Shown here one piece after another: positions 16,972 to 25,266 of a stretch of 42,389 nt of DNA (its first letter is position 1; the number at the start of each line of letters is the position of its first letter). Under the pieces are notes generated by a model that made no database searches, was not told the DNA's origin, and was given only the letters and a program-made list of their open reading frames with translations. Origin of the DNA: Desulfobacterales bacterium (lineage in GTDB: Bacteria; Desulfobacterota; Desulfobulbia; Desulfobulbales; BM004). A program made the translations under genes and the position numbers. The stretch spans positions 1-42,389 of the forward strand of contig JAUXHH010000001.1 in assembly GCA_030621655.1 (NCBI GenBank). The letters run 5' to 3'.

Positions 16972-18186
16972 ATGTCAGACGATTTTTCTAATCATGAAAG
17001 TTTTGCAGATTTATTCAAAGATAATGGTCCTCCTAAAAAACAGCTTTCACCCGGTCAAAAAATTAAAGCAGTGGTGGTTGATGTTTCCCAGGACTCCATT
17101 TTTCTGGATGTTGGTGGAAAGAGTGAGGGCTTCGTTGACCGGAAAGAGCTTGAAGATGAGACCGGAGATGTAACCGTTGAGACTGGAGACACCCTCGAAG
17201 TCTATTTCCTCTCTTCCGCCCGAAATGAAATGCTTTTTACAACAAAAATTGGTGGCGGTTCAACATCACTCGCCCACCTCGAAGAAGCTTATCGAAACGG
17301 GATTCCCCTTGAAGGGTTTATCAAAAAGGAGATAAAAGGCGGATTTGAAGTCACGGTTGCCGGCAAAATCCGAACTTTCTGCCCCTACTCACAAATGGAT
17401 ATAAGGCGTATCACCGACGCTGAAGATTATGTCGGAGAGCATATGCTTTTTAGAATTACAGAATACAAGGAAAATGGCCGCAATATAATCCTTTCACGTC
17501 GGATTATTTTAGAAGAGGAAAGAGAAGAAAAACGTGAGCTTCTAAAAGAAACCCTGCAGGAAGGCATGACTGTACAGGGAGTAATCACCTCAATACAGAA
17601 ATTTGGTGCCTTTGTGGATATTGACGGCATAGAAGGACTTATCCCAATTTCTGAGATCGGCTGGTCCAGGATTGAAGATATCCAGGAAATACTCACAGAA
17701 GAGCAGAAAGTTGAAGTAGTAATCCTTAAGCTTGATTGGGAAAATGATCGTTACTCCTTCAGTCTGAAGCAGGCTCTTCCCGACCCCTGGGAAAGCATTT
17801 CACAAAAACTTCCTGTTGGTTCCTCGCATTCAGGGACTGTGGTAAGGCTGACAAAATTCGGGGCTTTTGTAAATCTTGCTGAAGGCATTGATGGTCTAAT
17901 CCATATTTCCAAACTCGGCGGCGGCAGGCGGATCAACCATCCAAAAGAAGTTTTAGATGAAGGCCAAACTGTTGAAGTGAAGATAGAGGATATAGATGCG
18001 GAACAGAAACGTTTATCCCTAGCCCTGGTTGGCGAAATGACTGCAGAGGAGTCCGATTCTGCCAGCGAAAAAGAAGATATAAAAGAATTTCAAGCAAAAC
18101 ACAGGGAATCTGCTACAAGCAGCCCGATGAGTACACTTGGAGATATTCTCAAGGCGAAACTTGAGGAAAAGGAACAAAAAAAATAA
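16972..18186 (+). CDS. S1-domain RNA-binding protein (four S1 repeats), RpsA-like
   Basis: Four OB-fold S1 repeats can be read: about residues 24-90 (degenerate), 103-175 (degenerate), 190-270 (GMTVQGVITSIQKFGAFVD) and 277-350 (HSGTVVRLTKFGAFVNL), followed by a charged tail. The last two repeats carry the canonical FGAFV core and the GLIPISE/GLIHISK motif. The six-domain ribosomal S1 of most proteobacteria is longer, so this is either a short S1 paralogue or the four-domain type known in other phyla. It probably binds mRNA or the ribosome. The ATG follows AAGGTGAT. The next gene starts 23 bases later. Confidence 0.85.
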   Translation: MSDDFSNHESFADLFKDNGPPKKQLSPGQKIKAVVVDVSQDSIFLDVGGKSEGFVDRKELEDETGDVTVETGDTLEVYFLSSARNEMLFTTKIGGGSTSLAHLEEAYRNGIPLEGFIKKEIKGGFEVTVAGKIRTFCPYSQMDIRRITDAEDYVGEHMLFRITEYKENGRNIILSRRIILEEEREEKRELLKETLQEGMTVQGVITSIQKFGAFVDIDGIEGLIPISEIGWSRIEDIQEILTEEQKVEVVILKLDWENDRYSFSLKQALPDPWESISQKLPVGSSHSGTVVRLTKFGAFVNLAEGIDGLIHISKLGGGRRINHPKEVLDEGQTVEVKIEDIDAEQKRLSLALVGEMTAEESDSASEKEDIKEFQAKHRESATSSPMSTLGDILKAKLEEKEQKK

Positions 18187-18209
18187 ACAGGGGATTCAGA
18201 GGATCATCC

Positions 18210-18596
18210 ATGTTTGATGAAATGATTTCCCTGCTGAAGAAGGGTGAAATGGTCCAACTCGATTTGCTTCGCAAACGATTTGACCTAGCTTTGATAAAAA
18301 AAATCGGGGTGGTAAAAACGCCCTATACCTTCTGGTCAGCGGATAAAAAAATCAACCCAGCATCAAAAGAACTCCTATGGGCGGTGATACTTCTCGAGGA
18401 TAGAGAAAATTTCATGCTGGTTGAGGGAATAATCACCACCGAGATTGACGAGCGTCAAAAAGTTTCAGGGCATAGCAGTAATGACATTTCAGTTCAACAG
18501 GTTATTGATGTTTTTATCCAAGAATTTTTCCAGCTGTCCCCATCTGTAAAATTCAGAAACTTCCTCGAGCAAAAAGTCAAACACACTCTACCTTAA
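18210..18596 (+). CDS. Unrecognised 128-residue protein downstream of the S1 gene
   Basis: I do not recognise this family. It has a good ribosome-binding site (GAGGAT before the ATG) and lies 23 bases after the S1-domain gene, so it is probably a real, co-transcribed gene. The protein is soluble in appearance: no signal, no membrane segment and no cysteine. The N-terminal third is basic and amphipathic (LLKKGEMVQLDLLRKRFDLALIKK), the middle has a WSADKKINPASKE stretch followed by a hydrophobic strand (LLWAVILLE), and the C-terminus is helical in character. A role linked to the S1 protein is an inference from position only. Confidence 0.65.
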   Translation: MFDEMISLLKKGEMVQLDLLRKRFDLALIKKIGVVKTPYTFWSADKKINPASKELLWAVILLEDRENFMLVEGIITTEIDERQKVSGHSSNDISVQQVIDVFIQEFFQLSPSVKFRNFLEQKVKHTLP

Positions 18597-18622
18597 ATGG
18601 CTGCTGACAACGTGAAAGATAG

Positions 18623-18658
18623 GGTGATGGTGAGAGGTGATAAGTAATCGCTTTTTCA
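18623..18658 (+). repeat. Heptamer-phased repeat, GGTGATR type, copy 1
   Basis: Seven-base units ggtgatg, gtgagag, gtgataa and gtaatcg are followed by ctttttca. The same pattern, in the same orientation and ending in the same AAGTAATYGCTTTTTCA, is found at 19241-19289. The two copies flank the Smr-domain gene. Confidence 0.6.
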
Positions 18659-18659
18659 G

Positions 18660-18677
18660 CCCGTTTTAAAAAACGGG
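18660..18677. terminator. Possible bidirectional terminator hairpin
   Basis: CCCGTTTT and AAAACGGG form an inverted repeat in the convergent gap between the 128-residue gene (+) and the Smr gene (-). The stem is only about 7-8 bp and lacks a proper T run, so termination is a weak inference from place and symmetry. Confidence 0.3.
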
Positions 18678-18800
18678 GTGGCCCTATAAACAACCCCAAA
18701 TCCTGACACATACATAAGCTACCTAAAAAGGATTGTTTTCTGAGTGGCTTGGCTACAGAACAATGGAAAGTTAATTCAACAGCCTTTTTGAAAGGAATTC

Positions 18801-19214
18801 TCATGAAGCCAACTGAACAATCAACGCGCCACTCTTTTCCTTTTGCCCCTTTTCCCAGCGCCAGGATTTAACCAGATTTTCTTTTTTAAGTGTTCTCAGA
18901 ACATCCTCAACCGTATCCGGCAGCACAGGCTGTCCCCCGGAATGCAGGCCCTTGCCGGTGATGATGCGCACGGCCAATACCTTCTGTTTTAATGCATAAT
19001 GGATAAAGGACCCGACCTTCATCTCTGCCTGCAATGCAGTATAGCCATGCAGGTCGATCTCAAATGTTGGTTTGAAGTCTTTGCTTGTCTTAGATTCAGT
19101 AGCATCTGCTTCCTTCTGTTTCTCCTGCAGCAGGGTTTGTAGTTCAGCATCCAGCTCCGCATTCTTGAAAATTTTGGAGAAATCATCTTCCTTGTCTGAC
19201 GGTTTATTGGCCAT
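18801..19214 (-). CDS. Smr-domain protein
   Basis: A 137-residue protein with a C-terminal Smr (MutS2-type) domain from about residue 50. The DLHGYTALQAE motif, with the His that is part of the family's active site, and the VRIITGKGLHSGG loop are conserved; Smr domains are known as nicking or RNA-cleaving endonucleases. The first 45 residues are charged and probably disordered. There is no MutS2 ATPase portion, so this is a stand-alone Smr protein. Its substrate cannot be told from sequence. Heptamer repeats flank it on both sides. Confidence 0.87.
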   Translation of the reverse strand: MANKPSDKEDDFSKIFKNAELDAELQTLLQEKQKEADATESKTSKDFKPTFEIDLHGYTALQAEMKVGSFIHYALKQKVLAVRIITGKGLHSGGQPVLPDTVEDVLRTLKKENLVKSWRWEKGQKEKSGALIVQLAS

Positions 19215-19240
19215 TGTTCTGTATGGTTAGGTGAGGGGGG

Positions 19241-19289
19241 GGTGATAGGTGATGGTGATAAGGTGAGATAACAAGTAATTGCTTTTTCA
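19241..19289 (+). repeat. Heptamer-phased repeat, GGTGATR type, copy 2
   Basis: Seven-base units ggtgata, ggtgatg, gtgataa, ggtgaga, taacaag, taattgc and tttttca run without a break in the gap between rlmB and the Smr gene. The 3' part matches copy 1 at 18623-18658 almost exactly. A short poly-G run (19235-19242) precedes it. Confidence 0.65.
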
Positions 19290-19301
19290 TCAAAAGCAGA
19301 C

Positions 19302-20141
19302 CTACTTGTTTTCTACCTTTCGTTGCCTGACTGTTTCAAACAGGATTATTCCTGCTGCCACAGATGCATTTAAAGAGTCCAGTGAACCCTGCATCGGTAT
19401 GGATATATATATGTCACAGTGTTCAGCAACCAACGGCCGCAATCCCTTTCCTTCACTCCCTATTACCAGACATGCAGGTACGGTTAAGTCTGTCTCGTAA
19501 ACTGCCTGTGATGAATCTTTTGCAGTCCCGAATATCCATATCCCTTCTTCTTTCAATACTTTGAAGCTGTTTACGAGGTTGGTTACCCGGCATATATCAA
19601 GATGAAACACGGCGCCAGCCGATACCTTAATGACAGTTCCGGTAATCGAGGCACTTCGATCTTTAGGAAGAATAAGTCCGTTCACACCTGCTGCTACTGC
19701 AGAGCGAATTATGGCTCCAAGATTATGCGGGTCCTGTATTGAATCCAGAGCAAGCAAAAGGGGAGGCCTGGAAATATTTTTCAACTTGCCCAATAGCTCA
19801 TCCAGGGTAAGAACCGGCAGGATAATCCTGGCTGAAACCCCCTGGGAACTTCCCTGCTCCAAGGGGCCGGAATGTTTTTTATAAGTCGTTTCTACTGTAG
19901 ACGTCCCAAAGATAACCGGAACGCTATTTTTCTGCGCCATTTCCAACAACTCTTCCAGGCGTAGTCCTTTCTTGCCCTTTTCAACAAATATTTCTTTAAC
20001 ACAATGCGGACACGCATTAAGAGCTTCAAGAATAGAGTGGATTCCCCAAACATGTTGATCTTTGGGGGAAATGGAACGGTGATGTGATTTTGGTAATTGT
20101 ATGTCTTTTTTTCGAGATCTTTTTGGAGAAAAATGCGCCAT
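19302..20141 (-). CDS. rlmB: 23S rRNA (guanosine-2'-O)-methyltransferase, RlmB type
   Basis: A SpoU-family 2'-O-methyltransferase that in E. coli methylates G2251 of 23S rRNA. The N-terminal substrate-binding part begins at about residue 28 (HVWGIHSILEAL). The knotted SPOUT domain shows LALDSIQDPHNLGAIIRSA, VIGSEGKGLRPLV and the closing IPMQGSLDSLNASVAAGI motif. I chose the ATG at 20141, which has AGGAGT upstream and begins seven bases after the gmk stop; longer starts would overlap gmk. This gives 279 residues. RlmB and TrmH-like members are hard to separate by eye, but the N-terminal domain favours RlmB. Confidence 0.9.
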   Translation of the reverse strand: MAHFSPKRSRKKDIQLPKSHHRSISPKDQHVWGIHSILEALNACPHCVKEIFVEKGKKGLRLEELLEMAQKNSVPVIFGTSTVETTYKKHSGPLEQGSSQGVSARIILPVLTLDELLGKLKNISRPPLLLALDSIQDPHNLGAIIRSAVAAGVNGLILPKDRSASITGTVIKVSAGAVFHLDICRVTNLVNSFKVLKEEGIWIFGTAKDSSQAVYETDLTVPACLVIGSEGKGLRPLVAEHCDIYISIPMQGSLDSLNASVAAGIILFETVRQRKVENK

Positions 20142-20148
20142 ATGACTC

Positions 20149-20757
20149 CTAAAAATCGAGCTTGAGAGGTTCTCCGGATACACCCCGCCTTTTTCTACTT
20201 CTCTCAGCAATAATTATTGATTTCAGCACTTCAACTGCCCGGTCTACCTGTTCATTGACAATGACATAATCATAGTGTTCAAGACTCTTCATTTCATCAT
20301 GTGCGTTCTTGAGGCGTGTTGAAATTACAGACTCCGATTCTGTTCCCCGGTTAGCCAATCTTTTTTCAAGCTCCTGCAATGATGGAGGTGCAATAAAGAC
20401 AAAAAAAACCTTCTCTCTCACTTTGTCCATCACCTGACGGGCACCCTGCACATCAATATCCAGGATAACATCCTTTCCCTGTTCAGTTAATTCTTTCACT
20501 GCATGACTGCTGGTACCGTATAGATTAGCATGCACCTCAGCCCATTCAAAAAAAAGACCTTGCTTCTGCATAGTTTCAAAGGTGTCCTTTTCAACAAAGA
20601 AATAGTCAACACCCTCCTTCTCCCCTATCCTCGGAGTCCTGGTAGTATGGGAGACGGAAAAGACAATACTCTCCAATTCAGAAATGACTCTCTTAAGTAT
20701 TGTCGTCTTGCCGGTGCCTGATGGAGCCGAAATTATAAATAAATTGCCCTTTTCCAT
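20149..20757 (-). CDS. gmk: Guanylate kinase
   Basis: Gmk phosphorylates GMP to GDP. The P-loop SAPSGTGKTT (about residues 9-18) is followed by the GMP-binding segment SVSHTTRTPRIGEKEGVDY and by LDIDVQGARQV, all typical. Length 202 fits. It sits 9 bases after the remA-like gene, within the yicC-remA-gmk block that is conserved in many bacteria. The ATG has an AGGG ribosome-binding site. Confidence 0.96.
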   Translation of the reverse strand: MEKGNLFIISAPSGTGKTTILKRVISELESIVFSVSHTTRTPRIGEKEGVDYFFVEKDTFETMQKQGLFFEWAEVHANLYGTSSHAVKELTEQGKDVILDIDVQGARQVMDKVREKVFFVFIAPPSLQELEKRLANRGTESESVISTRLKNAHDEMKSLEHYDYVIVNEQVDRAVEVLKSIIIAERSRKRRGVSGEPLKLDF

Positions 20758-20766
20758 TAATAAACC

Positions 20767-21042
20767 CTATAAATCTTCGACAGGTGTACTTTGTTGGACA
20801 TATGCGGGTGCAAATCGCTGCATTATGGTTTCAGGTTGCACAGACGAAAGAACAACATGATTACTGTCTAATATAATTATGGAGCGTGTCCTCCTACCCT
20901 CCGTTACATCCAGGAGCCGATTGTTTCGTTTTGCCTCATCCTTTAATTTCTTCATGGGTGAAGAGTGAGGGTTAACCACAGCTAATATCCTGCTGGCTAC
21001 AATCGAATTACCAAATCCCACATTAATCATTCTTCCATCCAT
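20767..21042 (-). CDS. RemA/DUF370 family regulatory protein
   Basis: A 91-residue protein with the RemA/DUF370 signature: INVGFGNSIVASRI near the N-terminus, then VVNPHSSPMKKL and a conserved central strand (RTRSIIILDSNHVVLSSVQPET). In Bacillus subtilis RemA is a DNA-binding activator of matrix genes; in Gram-negative anaerobes its role is not established, so no specific function is claimed. It lies between yicC (10 bases) and gmk (9 bases). The ATG at 21042 has AGGAG upstream. Confidence 0.9.
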   Translation of the reverse strand: MDGRMINVGFGNSIVASRILAVVNPHSSPMKKLKDEAKRNNRLLDVTEGRRTRSIIILDSNHVVLSSVQPETIMQRFAPAYVQQSTPVEDL

Positions 21043-21052
21043 ACTTTCACTC

Positions 21053-21946
21053 CTACTCTAGATTCTGTACCTGCTCACGGATTTTCTCAAGATCATTTTT
21101 CATGCCGACTATCAAATGAGCTGTTTCCGCATGATTAATCTTCGAGCCAATGGTATTTACTTCTCTAAGAAATTCCTGCACGAGGAAATCGAGCCTTCTG
21201 CCAACTGATTCATCAAGATTAAGAAAACTATGAAACTGTTCCAAATGGCTGCGAAGCCTGACTATCTCTTCAGTCACGTCCGACTTGTCTACAAGAATAG
21301 CTACTTCCTGGGCTAATCGCACCGGATCAATATCTATCCCGGACAGAAGATTGTCAAGACGTTCCTGCAAGGCCTTCCCCCTTTTCTCAATAATAACTGG
21401 TAATGACTGCTCAATTTCATCTACCTTCTGCTGGAAAGTAGCTAAACGCTCCAATAAATCCTTTTGTAATATCCCTCCCTCGCTCTGACGCATTTTCTGA
21501 CATTCTTTCAGGGCGTCAATAATAGCTGCCTTAAGGTCCGGCCAAAGTTTCTCCAATATCTCTGCCCCCCCCTCTTCTTCAAGTGGAGAAATAATGTCAC
21601 GATTTGAAGCAAGCAAAGTCAAATCCGGTTCACCTGTGATTGAAAGTTCCCCGGCTACTTCTCTAAGGCACCTTAAATATTCTTTTGCTAAACCAAGATC
21701 AACCTTTAACTTTGTCGATTCAACACCTTCGTCATTGAACGTAATAAAGATATCGATCCGCCCACGGCTGTGTATGGATGAAATCTCTTTTTTTATCTTA
21801 TCATCCCATCCTATAAATCTTCGTGGCAACTTAATGCTTATATCAAGATAACGGTGATTGACAGAGCGAAGTTCAACTGTCCATGAACTCTCTCTGCCGC
21901 TTGCCGTTCCCCGTCCAAATCCGGTCATACTCACAGGTTTTCCCAT
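21053..21946 (-). CDS. yicC: YicC-family endoribonuclease
   Basis: The N-terminus MTGFGRG and VELRSVNHRYLDI are diagnostic for the YicC family. The central region is rich in coiled coil (about residues 140-210). The C-terminal DUF1732 part has LDFLVQEFLREVNTIGSK. Members have been described as endoribonucleases and as affecting small-RNA decay in E. coli. At 297 residues it is full length. AGGAG precedes the ATG. It is the first gene of the yicC-remA-gmk-rlmB run. Confidence 0.92.
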   Translation of the reverse strand: MGKPVSMTGFGRGTASGRESSWTVELRSVNHRYLDISIKLPRRFIGWDDKIKKEISSIHSRGRIDIFITFNDEGVESTKLKVDLGLAKEYLRCLREVAGELSITGEPDLTLLASNRDIISPLEEEGGAEILEKLWPDLKAAIIDALKECQKMRQSEGGILQKDLLERLATFQQKVDEIEQSLPVIIEKRGKALQERLDNLLSGIDIDPVRLAQEVAILVDKSDVTEEIVRLRSHLEQFHSFLNLDESVGRRLDFLVQEFLREVNTIGSKINHAETAHLIVGMKNDLEKIREQVQNLE

Positions 21947-22018
21947 GACGACTCCTTTCCGTATGAATAGGCTGATGCGCTATGATATACTGTCACGCAA
22001 ATCCCATGTTAATGTATT

Positions 22019-22858
22019 TTACTGTCGTTCATTATTTTTTTCTAATTGAACAAGCCTTTCCGCAAAACGTTCCGCAGAAAAAACAAGTGATTCCAGATCA
22101 AGGAAATCAAGAACACTGTGATCAAATAACACCTTGGCTTTTGCCTCTATCCCCACCTCTGTATCTTCCTCCCAGAAAAGAAGATATTGTGGCACCATGG
22201 GCAAAACAGGTACAACCAGTGAGGAAGTGGCTGTTGAACCAAGATCAGGCGGCCCATCATATCCATCAAGTTGCCCTCTTAAATCAGTTAACACATGTGC
22301 TGGTTTGCCCGAAAGAAATTTAGCAATTTTTTTTTCACAATAGGTTGCCAATGTTCTTATTTTGGAAATGGAGTTGGGCAGACTTTCCATACCAATCCAT
22401 GTACCATCAGGTTTTTTACCGCCACATGAATGCACATAATTATAGAGAAGAATCTGGTCTCGAGGATCAACAACTGCATCATTACTTAAAAATATTTCAG
22501 CCTTTCCCAGCATGACTTCCTGACCAAGATATCGCAGAGACAAAACATCAGGATTATGCTCATTCCAACCGGCGCCGAGTGAACCGGCAATAGAGCCAAA
22601 ATCGACCTTGCTTACTTTCTCCCGCAGGTATTTGACCAAGGCCCAATCATGCTCCTCAGCAACCTGTCCGGCCAAATCTTCCATATCTTTTTTGCTGCTC
22701 AGAACCGTGGCCTCAAGACCTTGCAGATTAATATATGGACATACGTTGATATCTGCCCCGGCTCTTGCCACTGCTGCGGCAAAGGCAAGACATGTCAGGT
22801 GCCCACATTCACCACAGTTTGTCTTGGGCGTTCTATGGAGTATTTCCAATGGATTCAT
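22019..22858 (-). CDS. Fe-S domain plus DUF3786 protein
   Basis: The N-terminus has a four-cysteine cluster, CGECGHLTC then Cys43 in NVCPYI (spacing CX2CX4C-X16-C), which is the pattern of the 4Fe-4S domain found in RnfB and in the CODH/ACS corrinoid protein. The remaining ~200 residues match what I recall of DUF3786, a domain found mainly in anaerobes and often joined to this Fe-S domain. Function is unknown; a role near corrinoid or redox chemistry is only suggested by the domain pairing. Length 279. No ribosome-binding site is evident; it lies 72 bases upstream of yicC on the same strand. Confidence 0.82.
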   Translation of the reverse strand: MNPLEILHRTPKTNCGECGHLTCLAFAAAVARAGADINVCPYINLQGLEATVLSSKKDMEDLAGQVAEEHDWALVKYLREKVSKVDFGSIAGSLGAGWNEHNPDVLSLRYLGQEVMLGKAEIFLSNDAVVDPRDQILLYNYVHSCGGKKPDGTWIGMESLPNSISKIRTLATYCEKKIAKFLSGKPAHVLTDLRGQLDGYDGPPDLGSTATSSLVVPVLPMVPQYLLFWEEDTEVGIEAKAKVLFDHSVLDFLDLESLVFSAERFAERLVQLEKNNERQ

Positions 22859-22911
22859 ACAATAAATACTGTATACGTTTAATTACTTTCGATCGACCCG
22901 GGTAAGAAGAA

Positions 22912-22961
22912 TTATTCAAAATAACTATACATTGAGTTTCCTGAATAGTTATTTTGAATAA
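22912..22961. repeat. 17-bp perfect inverted repeat in the feoB upstream region
   Basis: Arms 22912-22928 and 22945-22961 are exact reverse complements (TTATTCAAAATAACTAT on the left), with a 16-base loop. It lies in the 354-base divergent gap between the DUF3786 gene and feoB, about 110 bases before the predicted feoB promoter. There is no T run after it, so it does not look like a terminator; an operator or a transcribed stem is possible. The rest of the gap is A-rich and shows no gene. Confidence 0.7.
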
Positions 22962-23068
22962 ACAACGTACTGAGTCTCCTCAAAAAAAACAAAAGGTAAT
23001 CAATTTATCAAAAAAAAATCTGCTGCTAATTAGGGCCACCTAACTTTATTCAGCAAACCAAAAAAATA

Positions 23069-23097
23069 TTGACAGGCAAGCTTCATAGTCTTACTTT
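23069..23097 (+). promoter_or_regulatory. Candidate feoB promoter
   Basis: A perfect TTGACA (23069-23074) is followed by a 17-base spacer and TACTTT (23092-23097). The -10 match is only partial. It lies about 115 bases before the chosen feoB start. Confidence 0.45.
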
Positions 23098-23212
23098 AGC
23101 TACATTATAATTAACGAACCTTTGAGGTAGCACTTGCCATAAACTTATCACCAGTCATCCTGACAGATTTTTACTCCTTCATAATACCTATTAATTGAGG
23201 AAACATTTTACT

Positions 23213-25204
23213 TTGAAGCGCTGCCCTGAATGCCATAATCAAAGCAACGAACTTTCTGGCCCCCACAATCCGGGAATTGCCATTGTCGGCAATATGAATG
23301 TGGGCAAGTCCAGTCTATTTTCATGGCTATGCGAAAAGGAGACTGACAGAAAGAATTTTCCTGGAACGACTGTTTCTCTTACAGCAGGACAGATCAAATC
23401 TTTAAATGCCACTGCCTATGACACCCCTGGCATCTACTCAATTTTTTCTGCCAATGAAGATGAAGTGGTCTCACGGGATATCTTACTACCCCAAAAATCC
23501 TTCAACCCAATATCCTCAATTCTTCTCGTGGCTGACGCCAAAAATATGAAGCGTTCCATTGCTATAGCCATGCAGTATGCAGAATACGGTCTGCCGATGC
23601 TTCTGGATATTAATATGATCGATGAGGCCGCATCTCGAGGTATTGAAATCAATTTTGAAAAGCTTTCTGATTTATTGGATATTGATATCTGCACCTCTAT
23701 TGCCAGAGAAGGCATAGGCATCCGCAAGATTCTCACAAAACTCAAGTCTCCACGCATTGCCAAGAAACTTGTCAATTACCCTGACTGGGTAAATAACTTC
23801 CTTGATATCATTGAAAAACTTTGCAAAAATTCCGACATTTCCCCTCGAGTCATTGGGCTTCTCCTGTTAACAGGTGACAGATCAATAGAAAAATACCTGT
23901 CAAAAAAATTCGGTCCTGAACTTTTAGAAGAACTCAAGGACCTGGCAGCTGACTACCGCAAGGGTGAAAGCGAAACGTTCCAGGCATTACTTGTGAATCT
24001 CTACAATAAAAAAGCCGAACAGATCGTAAAGGAAATTCAAGAGGTTGAACCACCCCGGAAAAACCCTCTTCTTGTAACTTTTGGTGACTGGTGTACACAG
24101 CTTCATACAGGAATTCCCATCGCAGTTGCTGTTCTCTTCCTGATTTACTTATTCGTCGGCACCTTTGGGGCCACATTCATAGTGGATACTATTAACGGGG
24201 TTGTATTCGAAGGTTATATCATCCCCTGGACCGCCAAAGTTTTAGCCCCCATTCCCAATCAATTTTTCAAGGACATGATTATAGACCCTGATTTTGGCAT
24301 TCTGCCAACCGGTGTTTTTCTGGCCCTGGGACTTGTCATGCCTGTGCTTTTTTGTTTTTACCTTGTATTCGGCATTCTTGAGGATTCAGGGTACCTGCCG
24401 CGGTTATCCATACTCCTTGATAAGGTCTTCAGGAAGATGGGATTAAACGGCAAAGGGGTAATCCCGCTTGTCATGGGTTTTTCCTGTGTCACCATGGCAA
24501 TTCTTACCACCCGGCTCCTTGATACAAAAAAAGAAAAAAACATTGCCACCTTCCTCCTGCTGCTGGGAATGCCATGTGCACCTCTCATCGCTGTAATGCT
24601 TGTAATCCTGGACAAGATGCCATTTTCAGCCACCCTGACTATCTTCGGTATTATTTTTGCGCAAACATTCATCGCCGGCTTTATGGCAAATAAGATACTT
24701 CCAGGCCAGGGCTCCCCTTTGATCTTTGAGATACCACCGATGAGGCTGCCAAAACCCATGCAGGTCATCAAATCAGCTGCCCATAAAACCTATTTCTTCA
24801 TCAAAGAGGCCATACCTATATTTGTTTACGCCTCTTTATTTGTTTTTTTATTTGAAAGAATCGGGGGACTTGAAGTTGCTGAAAAGCTACTCCACCCTTT
24901 AACAAACAGCTTAATGGGCCTCCCGGAAAAAAGTGTCCAGGTTTTTATCAAAACTATTATCAGACGAGAGTCAGGAGCGACTGAACTAGAACATTTAAGC
25001 GGTATCTACACCAACCTGCAGCTTGTTGTAAATCTTCTTATAATGACTTTCCTGACCCCGTGTATCAACGCCATAATCGTACTTTTCAAAGAACGAGGCA
25101 AAAAGACCGCCGCTCTGATAATTGTTACTGTAATAATTTACGCGATTTTGATGGGAAGTTTGGTCAATCATGTTTGCCTTGCCTTAGGAATCACTTTTAC
25201 TTAA
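23213..25204 (+). CDS. feoB: Ferrous iron transporter FeoB
   Basis: FeoB imports Fe2+ across the inner membrane. The N-terminal GTPase domain has G1 GNMNVGKS (about residues 26-33), G3 DTPG and a G4-like NMID. From about residue 290 the protein is strongly hydrophobic with repeated transmembrane segments and the two Gate-type regions (GCD-like cores such as FCFYLVFGILEDSGYLPR and the later TPCINAI). A short N-terminal extension carries Cys-x2-Cys (KRCPECH), which could bind metal. Both possible starts are TTG; 23213 has GAGGAAA upstream, 23195 has none. Length 663. No separate feoA precedes it. Confidence 0.92.
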   Translation: MKRCPECHNQSNELSGPHNPGIAIVGNMNVGKSSLFSWLCEKETDRKNFPGTTVSLTAGQIKSLNATAYDTPGIYSIFSANEDEVVSRDILLPQKSFNPISSILLVADAKNMKRSIAIAMQYAEYGLPMLLDINMIDEAASRGIEINFEKLSDLLDIDICTSIAREGIGIRKILTKLKSPRIAKKLVNYPDWVNNFLDIIEKLCKNSDISPRVIGLLLLTGDRSIEKYLSKKFGPELLEELKDLAADYRKGESETFQALLVNLYNKKAEQIVKEIQEVEPPRKNPLLVTFGDWCTQLHTGIPIAVAVLFLIYLFVGTFGATFIVDTINGVVFEGYIIPWTAKVLAPIPNQFFKDMIIDPDFGILPTGVFLALGLVMPVLFCFYLVFGILEDSGYLPRLSILLDKVFRKMGLNGKGVIPLVMGFSCVTMAILTTRLLDTKKEKNIATFLLLLGMPCAPLIAVMLVILDKMPFSATLTIFGIIFAQTFIAGFMANKILPGQGSPLIFEIPPMRLPKPMQVIKSAAHKTYFFIKEAIPIFVYASLFVFLFERIGGLEVAEKLLHPLTNSLMGLPEKSVQVFIKTIIRRESGATELEHLSGIYTNLQLVVNLLIMTFLTPCINAIIVLFKERGKKTAALIIVTVIIYAILMGSLVNHVCLALGITFT

Positions 25205-25266
25205 ATTTGATTTACTATATAAATAGTTAATTCTACCGGATCCATTTTTATGATAGGAGACAGATC

